In this document: positions 23,961-32,311 of the stretch, one piece after another
Layout: each line of letters opens with the position of its first letter
How positions within the stretch are numbered: the first letter of the stretch is position 1
Assembly (NCBI GenBank): GCA_016933025.1
Contig: JAFGBT010000009.1
Coordinates: forward strand, 1-64,000
DNA: 64,000 nucleotides
Reading direction: 5' to 3'
Source: Spirochaetota bacterium
GTDB lineage: Bacteria; Spirochaetota; UBA4802; UBA5550
Notes under the pieces: model-generated
What the model was told of the DNA's origin: nothing
The model's input: only the letters and a program-made list of their open reading frames with translations
Databases searched by the model: none
Program-made: the position numbers and the translations under genes

Positions 23961-24335
23961 TTAATCCCCCGCTCTGGTTCTAACCATGTTTTTCAGCCCC
24001 TTTTTGGAAATAACATAATGAAGAATCACATGGTCTTCCCTGTACTCGATTTTTTCGGTCCTGCCGTCCCGGTCCGGGGCCACTGCGTCTGTAAATACAC
24101 TCCGGGCGACGTGGTAGGCGCCGAGGAGGGCCGCGCGCTTAGATGCTTCGGTCCTCTGAATACCGACGACCCCTTCGGCGGCATACCCGCGGCAGACTAT
24201 CCGGTATGAGTTATCGCCGATAAAGCCTTTGCTTATCAGGACTTCCCGGTTGCCCGGCGAAGAGGCATGTTTCAGATCACACGCAATAGAGAGCGCCGCA
24301 ACTGACAGAATAATCAAGACCGCTTTCAGTTTCAT
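23961..24335 (-). CDS. LPP20-like lipoprotein
   Basis: A 124-residue protein with a signal ending LSIAC (Cys19), hence a lipoprotein. The body (DNSYRIVCRGYAAEGVVGIQRTEASKRAALLGAYHVAR) resembles the LPP20 domain: a strand of a beta-alpha fold followed by a helix rich in Arg/Ala. LPP20 is a Helicobacter lipoprotein domain of unknown biochemical role. The start has GGAG 9 nt upstream. It is the first gene of a two-gene unit with the kinase; the functional link is unclear. Confidence 0.6.
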   Translation of the reverse strand: MKLKAVLIILSVAALSIACDLKHASSPGNREVLISKGFIGDNSYRIVCRGYAAEGVVGIQRTEASKRAALLGAYHVARSVFTDAVAPDRDGRTEKIEYREDHVILHYVISKKGLKNMVRTRAGD

Positions 24336-24501
24336 GACGATAGGCTCCAGCAGGATGAAATGACCCTTTACCGCGAAGCATCCTACCAGACACGGCCGGG
24401 CGAGTCAAGTAATTGGGGAAAAAATGAATTGATTAATTGCCCTCCCTGCAGGGATGTATGTCATGACCGCAGAGTCATAATTTCGTCATGGGAGGCGAGC
24501 C

Positions 24502-25185
24502 ATCAAGGCCGTATTGTTTGACATCGACGGCACCCTGCTGAAGTGCTTCGGCGCCGGAAAGAAATCGCTGATCCAGGCCTGTCAGGAGGTATTCGGCACC
24601 GTCGGCAAAATGAACGCCGTCGATTTCCAGGGCAAGACCGATCCCCTCATCCTCATTGAGTCGCTCGGCATCATGGGCTACCGCGAGGAAGACATTAATA
24701 AAAACATCGATCGGCTCAAGGAACTCTACTTCAGGCACCTCGACGATAACATCTTCGACGCCTCCTCGATCCTGCTGCCCGGTATCGAAGAACTGCTGCA
24801 GCTCCTTTCCGACAGGGAGGACATTCTTCTCGGGCTCCTGACCGGAAATTTCAGGGAAAGCGCCCGGATAAAGCTGGGGCGGTTCGACCTGAACCGGTTT
24901 TTCCGGTTCGGCGTGTTCGGCGATGACGCCTCCTACCGCAACGACATGCCGGCTATCGCCCGGGAGATCATACGAAGGGAGTACGGCATCGATATACCCT
25001 TCGGCGACTTCGTCATTATCGGCGATACGGTATACGACATCGATTGCGCGAAGACCTCGGGCGCCGTTTCCATCTCGGTCGGCACCGGGTGGCTTGCGCC
25101 TGAAATCCTTCTCGCCCGCAATCCCGATTACTTCTTCAAGGATCTGAGCGATACGCGCGCCGTCATGCGGGCAATCCTGGGATGA
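24502..25185 (+). CDS. HAD-superfamily phosphatase, probable AUC start
   Basis: A 227-residue HAD hydrolase of the phosphoglycolate phosphatase-like group: LFDIDGTLL (nucleophile motif), a cap region of helices, LLTGN (motif II), and FVIIGDTVYDIDCAKTSGA (motif IV). A stop codon at 24478-24480 lies in frame, and no ATG, GTG or TTG follows it until TTG at 24514, which would delete the first beta strand (IKAV). GGAGG at 24491-24495 is 6 nt before ATC at 24502, which would start the usual (M)KAVLFDIDGT. AUC initiation is therefore the best reading; the alternative is the TTG at 24514 or a sequence error. It is divergent from the LPP20 gene. Confidence 0.75.
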   Translation: MKAVLFDIDGTLLKCFGAGKKSLIQACQEVFGTVGKMNAVDFQGKTDPLILIESLGIMGYREEDINKNIDRLKELYFRHLDDNIFDASSILLPGIEELLQLLSDREDILLGLLTGNFRESARIKLGRFDLNRFFRFGVFGDDASYRNDMPAIAREIIRREYGIDIPFGDFVIIGDTVYDIDCAKTSGAVSISVGTGWLAPEILLARNPDYFFKDLSDTRAVMRAILG

Positions 25186-26736
25186 TCACCTCACTCGGCG
25201 GAGTATCCTGGCCATGATCTCCCTGGTCTCACCGGCGCGCATGAGATAGCAGAGCGCCAGGTAGAGCGCGCCGCCGATCCCCACGATGACGGTGAGGCAG
25301 GCCGCCCTTGCCGCGAAGGAGCCGGTCCTCCAGTCGACCAACCCGGCGATCAGGCGCACGACGATCGCCATGGCACCGCTCGCCGCAGTGCACTTCAATG
25401 CCGTCAGTGTGATGGCCCGGAGGCCGATATATCCGGCCCGCTTCTTTAAAAACAGCATCAGGACCAGCATCTGCACCGTTGAGGCCAGCGACAAGCCGAG
25501 CGTGAGCCCCGCATGTGCCAGCTCGGTTTGCATCAGGGCCCATCCGGCGCAGGCGTTAACCGCGAGCGAGGCGCACGCAGCATAAAAAGGCGACCGGCCC
25601 TCGCCAAGGGCGTAGAGCGCCGGATTCGTAATCCTGATCACCGCGAAGGCGGGGACGCCGATGCTCGCGCACAACAGCGCGCGATAGGTCATTTCCGCAT
25701 CCGCGGCGGTGAACCGATGGTGCATGAATAGCACCGATATGATGGGGAACCCCGCGACCATCAGGGCAGCGGCCGCAGGTATCGTCACCAGGAGCGCCGA
25801 CCCGATTGCCTTGCGGTACACGTTCATGAGTTCAAGGCGTTTTCCCTCCGCAGCGAGGGCTGACATCTCGGGGAGTATAACATTGCCGATGGAAACTACG
25901 AACACGCCGAGGACCAGTTCATGCAGTCTGTCCGAGAAGTATATGTATGATATGCTTCCCGCGGCAAGAAAAGAGCCGAGGAGCGTCACCACCAAGGTGT
26001 TGATCTGCAGTATTCCCATGCTGAAAATACCCGGCAGGGACGTCCGCAACAGCTTCCGGACTCCCGGGTGCCGGAAATCGAAGTCGATCCTCATCCTGAA
26101 GCCGGTTTTGGCCAAGAAGGGGACCTGCAACGCCAGCTGGAGGATGCTGCCCAGTATAACCCCGGCCGCCACGCCGTACAGCGGAACGGGGAAAAGGCCG
26201 CTGAACAAGAGAATGCCGGTAATGATGCCGACGTTCAGCACAAACGGTGCAAAGGCCGGCGCGAAAAAATACCGGTGGGAATTGAGCAGTCCCATGCAGA
26301 AAGCGAGAAGGATGACCGCGAACATGAACGGAAACATGATCCGCGCCATGTCGACGGTGATACCGATCTGCGACGCGTCGGTGAAGCCCGGGGCTATCAC
26401 CCTGACGATGTACGGCATGAACACTATACCGAGGAGCGTCAGGGCCGACGCTGCGGCAAGGAGGAGCGTCAGCACCTTGCGGGCGAGGTCGAATGCCTCC
26501 TCCGTTCCCCTGCCGACGAGGTACCCGGTGTATACCGGGATGAACGAGACGGTGAAGACACCCTCGGCAAGAAACCGGCGGGCAACGTTCGGGATCCGGA
26601 AGGCCACGTAAAAGGCATCGGTGGCGCCGGTCGCGCTGAACATGGCAGCCATCAGAATGTCCCGGGCGAGGCCGAGAAACCTGCTCGCCAGGGTTGAGGC
26701 CGCCACGATTCCTGTTGACCGAAAAAGGTTTCTCAT
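25186..26736 (-). CDS. murJ: Lipid II flippase MurJ
   Basis: A 516-residue polytopic membrane protein of the MviN/MurJ type, with about 14 transmembrane helices and the hallmark N-terminus STGIVAASTLASRFLGLARDILMA plus FRIPNVARRFLAEG. MurJ exports lipid II for peptidoglycan synthesis across the inner membrane. The length matches the family. The start ATG has no strong Shine-Dalgarno sequence, but the N-terminus is canonical. The stop lies next to the HAD gene stop, a convergent pair with no spacer. Confidence 0.9.
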   Translation of the reverse strand: MRNLFRSTGIVAASTLASRFLGLARDILMAAMFSATGATDAFYVAFRIPNVARRFLAEGVFTVSFIPVYTGYLVGRGTEEAFDLARKVLTLLLAAASALTLLGIVFMPYIVRVIAPGFTDASQIGITVDMARIMFPFMFAVILLAFCMGLLNSHRYFFAPAFAPFVLNVGIITGILLFSGLFPVPLYGVAAGVILGSILQLALQVPFLAKTGFRMRIDFDFRHPGVRKLLRTSLPGIFSMGILQINTLVVTLLGSFLAAGSISYIYFSDRLHELVLGVFVVSIGNVILPEMSALAAEGKRLELMNVYRKAIGSALLVTIPAAAALMVAGFPIISVLFMHHRFTAADAEMTYRALLCASIGVPAFAVIRITNPALYALGEGRSPFYAACASLAVNACAGWALMQTELAHAGLTLGLSLASTVQMLVLMLFLKKRAGYIGLRAITLTALKCTAASGAMAIVVRLIAGLVDWRTGSFAARAACLTVIVGIGGALYLALCYLMRAGETREIMARILRRVR

Positions 26737-27084
26737 CGGTCAAGTATACAAGCCGGCATCCGGTTTATTCAAGCATATATTATTGCGACAGATAATAAAC
26801 ATTGTGTAACATGTCATTGCGAGGAGTCCCGATATAATCTGTACGGCGCATGCCTCGACGGAGTTTACCCCGAGCCCTTCGGCTTCGCTCAGGGTAAACT
26901 CCGTCGAGCGGCTCGGCATGACATGTCACTCTGAATGTTTCGACAGGCTTGTCCTGAGCGGTTCGACAGGCTCACCACAGGCTCCGTCGAAGGGTCCACG
27001 CACTATGATAAAATCACAATATCAAATCATATTTTTCAAAATTATCCAAAAAAATTCCTATACAATACAGCAGGAATGTAGTAC
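26737..27084. other. Intergenic region with a palindrome-rich repeat
   Basis: About 350 bp without a gene. Bases 26813-26999 are one copy of the repeat listed next; the last 80 bp are AT-rich and end with a weak Shine-Dalgarno sequence (GGAA) for the TPR gene at 27085. Confidence 0.6.
26813..26999. repeat. Palindrome-rich intergenic repeat, copy 1
   Basis: Starts GTCATTGCGAGGAG and shares with 61769-61910 the blocks CCCGATATAATCT, GCGCATGCCTCGACGGAG, CGGCATGACATGTCAC and AGGCTCCGTCGAAGGGT. It contains the perfect 17-bp inverted repeat 26854-26870 / 26892-26908 with a 21-nt loop. It is non-coding and reminiscent of REP- or MITE-type dispersed repeats. Confidence 0.75.
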
Positions 27085-28707
27085 ATGACAACCACAATGA
27101 AAAAAGGGTTAACAATCATAATCGCAATTGCAGCGCTCATGGCTGGCACGGTCCCCCTCATGGCCGGATATTACGAGCAGGCGCGCCATCACTATATCCG
27201 CAAGCATTACGATAAAGCGAAAGAATTATTCCTCAAGGCGGCCGAGGACGGCAGCGGCAACGCCTATTACTTCCTCGGCGAGATAGAGCGGATGAAGGAG
27301 AACTACAAGGAAGCCGAGGAGTATTACAAGAACGCGTTATCGATGCAGCATATTTCAAAGCAGTACCTTATTAATTCATACTGGAACGCCGTTCTTATGG
27401 CGGAACAGAGAAATGATTACAACAGCGTGGTTTCCATGAGCCGCTCAATGTGGATCAGGAGCCGCGAAGCGAGCGCCCGGCAGAAGATAGAATCGCTCAT
27501 CAACAAGCTCCTCTGGTCGGACAACAATGACGCCATCGAACGATACAACCAGGGCATAGATCTGAAAAAGGCCGGCAAGGCGGCCGAAGCGGAGAAAAAG
27601 TTCGAGGAGGCCATCGGGATCGATTATTCGTTCCTCGCGCCGAAATTCGAGATCGGGATGGCGGCATACAGAAACGGGAACCCGGAACGGGCGGCTGCCT
27701 ACCTTGATGCCATCGCCGCCCGGATCCCGTTCTACGCCGAGGTCCGCCTCATACTCGGGGACATCCAGTTTGAACGGCATAATTATCGGGGCGCCATCGA
27801 TCACTTTGACAGGGTCCTTGAATTCGGGCTGCTTGACAGCTCGACTGAGTACCGCGTCTGGATGAAGCGGGGGACCTGTTATTACAACCTCAACGACAAC
27901 CGGAACGCGGAAAATGACATTGAAAAAGCCATGAAGCGGAATCCGCGGGCAACGGAACCGCTTCTCCTCATGTCGGCAATACAGATCAAGCTGGGAAAAT
28001 ACGACGAGGCGCTCAGGGTCCTGAAAAAGGCGAATGCTATAGAACCTGACAATCCCGAGATCCACTACCAGATGGGAAGCGTCTACTATAAAGAGGGCGA
28101 CGACAGGTACGTGGCCTCCTTTGACAGGCTCTTCACCCTCGCAGGCGGCAAGAAGGGATATCCCCCCAAATACAAAAAAGTCTTCGTTATACTCGCAAAG
28201 CGCCTTCACGAAAACAAGAAACACGAACGGGCGATAGCCATTCTCAAGAGCCTTGACGAACAATCACAGACATTCGAGACCCGCCTCCTGGCGGCGAAAT
28301 CCTATTATTATAAAAAAGAGTACGATAACGCCATAGACCAGTTTGAAAAGCTTTCCCTGGGCAACGATGCCAGGTACATGCTCTGCAAGGCATACGCCCA
28401 GAGCGGAAGGAGGGAAAAGGCGAAATCCCTTCTGGCCGAGCTGGCTCAGGCCGGCGACTACCTTTCCCGCGCCAGGCACGATCCCGTCCTGTCGGGGATC
28501 GCCCGCGAGCTGGACGGTAGTGCGGCGCAACCCGATGGGCCTGAAACGGAAACAGAACCGGAAAAGAAACCCGAGCCAGTAAAAAAGGATGCCGGGAATA
28601 CGAAGGAGAAGGAAGCAGGGGTGGACAAAAGCAACAAGAGCGGAGCTCCTGCAAGCGATGATGAGGAAGTGGACGACGATACTGACGATGAAAGCCGGTA
28701 CGACTGA
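27085..28707 (+). CDS. Exported TPR protein with an acidic C-terminal tail
   Basis: A 540-residue protein with a signal peptide (TTTMKKGLTIIIAIAALMAG) and a run of tetratricopeptide-like helix pairs through about residue 460: AYYFLGEIERMKENYKEAEEYYKNAL, RYNQGIDLKKAGKAAEAEKKFEEAI and EIHYQMGSVYYKEGDD are typical. The final 70 residues are highly charged, with Asp/Glu and Lys, and probably disordered. It likely works in the periplasm as a scaffold for a protein complex. The start at 27085 or at 27097 cannot be decided (the second gives MKKG). No family-specific role is recognised. Confidence 0.75.
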   Translation: MTTTMKKGLTIIIAIAALMAGTVPLMAGYYEQARHHYIRKHYDKAKELFLKAAEDGSGNAYYFLGEIERMKENYKEAEEYYKNALSMQHISKQYLINSYWNAVLMAEQRNDYNSVVSMSRSMWIRSREASARQKIESLINKLLWSDNNDAIERYNQGIDLKKAGKAAEAEKKFEEAIGIDYSFLAPKFEIGMAAYRNGNPERAAAYLDAIAARIPFYAEVRLILGDIQFERHNYRGAIDHFDRVLEFGLLDSSTEYRVWMKRGTCYYNLNDNRNAENDIEKAMKRNPRATEPLLLMSAIQIKLGKYDEALRVLKKANAIEPDNPEIHYQMGSVYYKEGDDRYVASFDRLFTLAGGKKGYPPKYKKVFVILAKRLHENKKHERAIAILKSLDEQSQTFETRLLAAKSYYYKKEYDNAIDQFEKLSLGNDARYMLCKAYAQSGRREKAKSLLAELAQAGDYLSRARHDPVLSGIARELDGSAAQPDGPETETEPEKKPEPVKKDAGNTKEKEAGVDKSNKSGAPASDDEEVDDDTDDESRYD

Positions 28708-28742
28708 CGAAGGTCTGCGCACCATGCGCGGCTGACCGTATA

Positions 28743-29666
28743 ATGCTATCAGGAAGTAACATCCGATTGAGAAAGAGCGCGCTGAAAAAATCCGAAGTAA
28801 TCACTCTTTCCATCGCGTCAGCCCTGACCCTTGCCGCGCTGACGGCAAACCTTTTACTACGCGTCTCCCCCCTCCATATAGTCCTGCCGCTTATCGGCGC
28901 CGGAGCCTACTGCGCGTTAGTGGCGCTCAATGAGCTTCACCCCCGCATACCATGCGATTATATCCAGACCGGCGAGGCGGCGGTCGGCGCCCTTGTACTG
29001 CTCGGCGCCCTCATGTTCTCCGAAAACCGGATTGCCATCACGGGCGCATTGTTGACCGCCATACTCCTGTACGGCGCATACCTGTCGGGCGTTCTGGCCC
29101 CTGATAAAAAAGAGCACTCCATCAACGGCGCGCTCGCGCAGGGGGCGGTTGCGGTCATCATTATCTTCCTGACAGCGGGCGCCGGCCGTGAGCTATCATC
29201 CCTGGAGCCGATACTGCTCGGCCGTTTGCCGGCCGCATGGGGCGGCTCGGCCCTCCCGGCAGCCGCGGCCGCGGTCGTCGTCCTCCTGTTCTGTATCGCC
29301 CGGCTGGCGGGCAACAAGCTCCGGATGTATTCTCATGGCATTCCGTTTTTCGCCGGATCGCGCATGGCGTGGGCAGGCATCGGCGCATTGATGATTGCCG
29401 CCCGCGGTCTCCTCATCTCGATCACAATCCTGTTTGCGGGGATCACCTGCGGTATCGGCGTCAGCGTAAACCGTCTCTACCGGGGCCGCCTTTCCGCCGC
29501 CGTCAACCTCCTTGCCATTGCCGGATTCACGCAGGTCAGCGTCTTCACAGCCGCCCTGGCCGGTTTCTGGTACGCGGCCGGGCTTTCCTTCATCGGCTCA
29601 TACATCCTGTTCGCGGTCTATTACAACAAAAGGACACATCTCTATGATAGACATCAAAAACCTTAG
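28743..29666 (+). CDS. Diverged membrane permease (FecCD-like)
   Basis: A 307-residue protein with about eight to nine hydrophobic helices. The middle and end (LLGRLPAAWGGSALPAAAA, LLISITILFAGITCGIGVSVNRLYRG) resemble the corresponding part of FecCD-type ABC permeases (the helix before the PHxxR motif), but the PH motif is missing. It overlaps the ATPase gene by 23 bp, so the pair is translated together. A degenerate or specialised transporter is likely. The start at 28743 is uncertain because no strong Shine-Dalgarno sequence is present. Confidence 0.55.
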   Translation: MLSGSNIRLRKSALKKSEVITLSIASALTLAALTANLLLRVSPLHIVLPLIGAGAYCALVALNELHPRIPCDYIQTGEAAVGALVLLGALMFSENRIAITGALLTAILLYGAYLSGVLAPDKKEHSINGALAQGAVAVIIIFLTAGAGRELSSLEPILLGRLPAAWGGSALPAAAAAVVVLLFCIARLAGNKLRMYSHGIPFFAGSRMAWAGIGALMIAARGLLISITILFAGITCGIGVSVNRLYRGRLSAAVNLLAIAGFTQVSVFTAALAGFWYAAGLSFIGSYILFAVYYNKRTHLYDRHQKP

Positions 29667-30414
29667 CCTGGTGATTAACAACGCCGTTATTCTGGACGAC
29701 ATCAGCCTCACGGTGAACGACGGCGAAACAATCGGGATAATCGGCAAATCGGGATCAGGAAAGACCATGTTTCTGAAAACCGTGGCGGGACTCGTCGCGC
29801 CGAGCGACGGCATAGTGCTCTTCAACGGCGCCCGCCTCCCGAAGAGCGCGCGGACCGCCGGCACAATCGTTTCCTACTGCGGCGGAGCGGTCCCCCACAA
29901 TCCGGACGAGGGCCTCTATAATTTCCTTCTCCTCGCCAGAATGTCCCACAAGAAAGCGCTGAGGCCGTTTTCCGATTTCGACCGCCAGGTCGCCGAAGAA
30001 TACATTCAGGTCTTCGGCCTCGGGCCATTCAGGGACAGGAGCATCGGCCTGCTCCCCGACGGCATTTTCAGGCGCGTCCTGCTCGCTTACGCCCTTATCC
30101 GGGGGGCCGGAGCCCTGATACTGGACAATCCCACGAACGACCTGGACATCGTCTCCCTCAAGATGCTTAAAAAAGCAATTGCGCGCTACGTGATGAACGG
30201 GAAAAGGGTCGCCCTCGTCTGCGCGAATGACCTGAACTTCATTACCCAGACCGCGGACCGCCTGATCGTGATGGAGGACGGGCGTATAGCGGAGACGGGG
30301 ACCGTCGACATGATAAATGCGGACCTGGTCAAGCAGTACTTCGGCATTGATGTGATCATTTCGAGAAACATCTACACAGGAAAGCCGGAGATACATTTCT
30401 TTCCGGACACGTGA
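29644..30414 (+). CDS. Degenerate ABC ATP-binding protein
   Basis: A 256-residue ABC ATPase-fold protein. The Walker A (GKSGSGKT) is intact, but the other motifs are altered: the Q-loop Gln is replaced in VSYCGG, the LSGGQ signature reads LLPDG, Walker B reads LILDN instead of LLLDE, and the switch His region reads CANDLNF. The D-loop (NDLD) is close to normal. A protein with these changes may bind ATP but hydrolyse it poorly. It overlaps the permease gene. A clean ATG at 29644 starts MIDIKNLSLVI; longer frames upstream are read-through of the permease frame shadow. Confidence 0.8.
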   Translation: MIDIKNLSLVINNAVILDDISLTVNDGETIGIIGKSGSGKTMFLKTVAGLVAPSDGIVLFNGARLPKSARTAGTIVSYCGGAVPHNPDEGLYNFLLLARMSHKKALRPFSDFDRQVAEEYIQVFGLGPFRDRSIGLLPDGIFRRVLLAYALIRGAGALILDNPTNDLDIVSLKMLKKAIARYVMNGKRVALVCANDLNFITQTADRLIVMEDGRIAETGTVDMINADLVKQYFGIDVIISRNIYTGKPEIHFFPDT

Positions 30415-30441
30415 GAAGGGGCCGGCGGAACCGGGCCGACA

Positions 30442-30783
30442 TCAGGTGAAGAACTTGATCTTTATCTTGGCCTCGTCTACGCTCTGCGCAAATATCAGGT
30501 AATTATATACCCTGAGCGTTTCGGCGGTCTTGAGAAGCTCCTTGTCTGGCCAGAGAATGATGACGCGCTTGTCATGGTCCTTGGCGAACGTGGATACCTC
30601 GACGAGCGCGTTCATGCCAGCCGACGTAATAAGGGTCACATTTTCAAAATTGATTATCAGGCTTTCCCGCTCGGTGACCTGCTTAACAATCGACTTGAAC
30701 TTTGCGACCACGTCGGCGGTCAGGCTCCCGCTCATGACCAGCAACTTCACGCCCTCGACTTCGTTGATGGAATAGTTCAGCAT
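30442..30783 (-). CDS. STAS-domain anti-sigma-factor antagonist-like protein
   Basis: A 113-residue single STAS domain: a strand (VKLLVMSGSLTADVV), a helix, a strand with the conserved LIINFENVTLITSAGMNALVEV segment, and a terminal helix. The Ser in ITSAGM is at the position phosphorylated in SpoIIAA/RsbV-type antagonists. It overlaps the end of aroB by 7 bp and is the last gene of the rnc-nudix-aroB unit. Its partner kinase is not in this window. Confidence 0.85.
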   Translation of the reverse strand: MLNYSINEVEGVKLLVMSGSLTADVVAKFKSIVKQVTERESLIINFENVTLITSAGMNALVEVSTFAKDHDKRVIILWPDKELLKTAETLRVYNYLIFAQSVDEAKIKIKFFT

Positions 30784-31874
30784 AGCACCTCTGCCATCAC
30801 TTCTCTCAGCATCTCAACCGGGATCCGCTGATTAATTTTCGGGTTTCCCGTCCCTTCCAGCAATACAAAATTTACTGAGCCCCCGAAATTTTTTTTGTCG
30901 TAGGCCATGTGCCCGATGATGCCTTCGATGTCAAAGGGGCGCCGTTTCATCGTCAACCCGTAGGCCTCGATAATACGGGCCGCGCGGCGTGCCTCCTCTG
31001 CGGAGAGGAGGCCCATCCTCCTGCACACCTCGAGCTTGACGCTGATCCCGGCGGCAACGGCCTCGCCGTGGGAGACACCGCGGTATTCCATGAAAGACTC
31101 TATTGCATGGCCGATCGTGTGTCCGAAATTAAGGATCGCACGGGGGCCCGCTTCGCGCTCGTCCCGCCCGACGACCGACGCTTTGAACGAAACCGATCGG
31201 GCGATCAGGTCGGCAATTCGGTCCTTCTTCCGGATCGAGGCGATGTCGTTCTCCTCAAGTATGACGAGGGTCTCCCCGTCCCCTATCAGGCCATGCTTCA
31301 GCGCCTCTACCAGCCCGTTCCTCAACTCCTCGTCGGGCAGGGTCTCCAGGAACCTGACGTCGCTCACGACCAGTGCCGGCTGGCGAAAGACTCCCGCGAT
31401 GTTCTTACCGACCGACAGGTTAACCGCCGACTTGCCGCCAATGCTCGAATCCACCATGGCAAGCAGGGTCGTGGGCACATGAACCACGGGGATGCCCCTC
31501 ATGTAGAGCCCGGCGCAGTACCCGGCGAAGTCGCCGACCACGCCGCCGCCGATGCCGATGACGGAAGACCGACGGTTCAGCCCCTTCCCGATAAACTCCT
31601 CGAGGAACCGGCCGGCTAATGAGTAGCTCTTGTTCTCCTCCGAATCTTCCATAAGCAGGAGACGGCGGCGTCCGCCGAGCCGCTCCAGCGAGCTGTCCAG
31701 GTATTCGCGGTGGAGGTCGTAGACCCTTTTGGATGCAATGACCGCGATGCTCTCGTATTTCGACAGCTCCTGCCCGTCCAGCGTGTCCGGAAGAAGGGTC
31801 TCCCCGATGACCACGTCATAAGAAGCCGGCCCGGCGGTGGCCTGGAGGCGATGCATTACTTCAGCCATAGACAT
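30777..31874 (-). CDS. aroB: 3-dehydroquinate synthase
   Basis: A 365-residue AroB, which converts DAHP to 3-dehydroquinate, the second step of the shikimate pathway. Diagnostic blocks are GIGGGVVGDFAGYCAGLYMRGIP, VPTTLLAMVDSSIGGKSAVNL with the cofactor-binding Lys, ALKHGLIGD, and NFGHTIGHAIE with the zinc-binding His. It overlaps the nudix gene by 19 bp. Two possible starts exist, 31874 and 31868, both in the overlap. Together with pheA and tyrA on the same strand it makes this region rich in aromatic biosynthesis. Confidence 0.92.
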   Translation of the reverse strand: MSMAEVMHRLQATAGPASYDVVIGETLLPDTLDGQELSKYESIAVIASKRVYDLHREYLDSSLERLGGRRRLLLMEDSEENKSYSLAGRFLEEFIGKGLNRRSSVIGIGGGVVGDFAGYCAGLYMRGIPVVHVPTTLLAMVDSSIGGKSAVNLSVGKNIAGVFRQPALVVSDVRFLETLPDEELRNGLVEALKHGLIGDGETLVILEENDIASIRKKDRIADLIARSVSFKASVVGRDEREAGPRAILNFGHTIGHAIESFMEYRGVSHGEAVAAGISVKLEVCRRMGLLSAEEARRAARIIEAYGLTMKRRPFDIEGIIGHMAYDKKNFGGSVNFVLLEGTGNPKINQRIPVEMLREVMAEVLC

Positions 31875-32311
31875 CCCAGGTAAAAATCATGTGATCTGTT
31901 TGCGAGAATGGCGACGAGAGAATCGTTTATCGGCGGATAGATCCGCTTCCCCGCCAGCTCGTCGCCCCTGAAAAACCCGTAATCGAAAAGTCTCCGGTCG
32001 CGTCCGAGCGCGTAGTCGCCGCTCCGGTACGCGCATCGGAACATGATGTTCACGATATGGCGCTTCCCCTCCGGATCGATGGAATCGCACATCAGTACCG
32101 GCTCGCACACATCGACCTCAACGCCAAGCTCCTCGATGAACTCCCGGCGAAGCGCCCGGTCAAGGGCTTCGCCGTACTCGACCCCGCCGCCCGGAAGGAG
32201 CCAGTATACATCCCTCCCTTTCCGGTGAGCCACCAACAGAAGCTCGCCATCGCGCACGATAATACCGGCCACCCGTACCGCCACCCGTTTCCCGAACATA
32301 TCAGATATCAA
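31856..32311 (-). CDS. Nudix hydrolase
   Basis: A 151-residue Nudix protein with a complete box GGGVEYGEALDRALRREFIEELG, matching the Gx5Ex7REUXEEXGU signature. Such enzymes hydrolyse nucleoside diphosphates linked to another moiety; the substrate cannot be told. It overlaps the end of rnc by 11 bp and the start of aroB by 19 bp, so it is in an operon. Confidence 0.85.
   Translation of the reverse strand: MISDMFGKRVAVRVAGIIVRDGELLLVAHRKGRDVYWLLPGGGVEYGEALDRALRREFIEELGVEVDVCEPVLMCDSIDPEGKRHIVNIMFRCAYRSGDYALGRDRRLFDYGFFRGDELAGKRIYPPINDSLVAILANRSHDFYLGCLWLK

Noticed and set aside
26813..26999. CRISPR array
   Set aside because: Repeats are few, unequal and palindromic without regularly spaced spacers; no cas genes are present.
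29512..29643. Longer start for the ABC ATPase
   Set aside because: The extra residues are read from the permease frame and lack family similarity; MIDIKNLSL at 29644 is the standard N-terminus.
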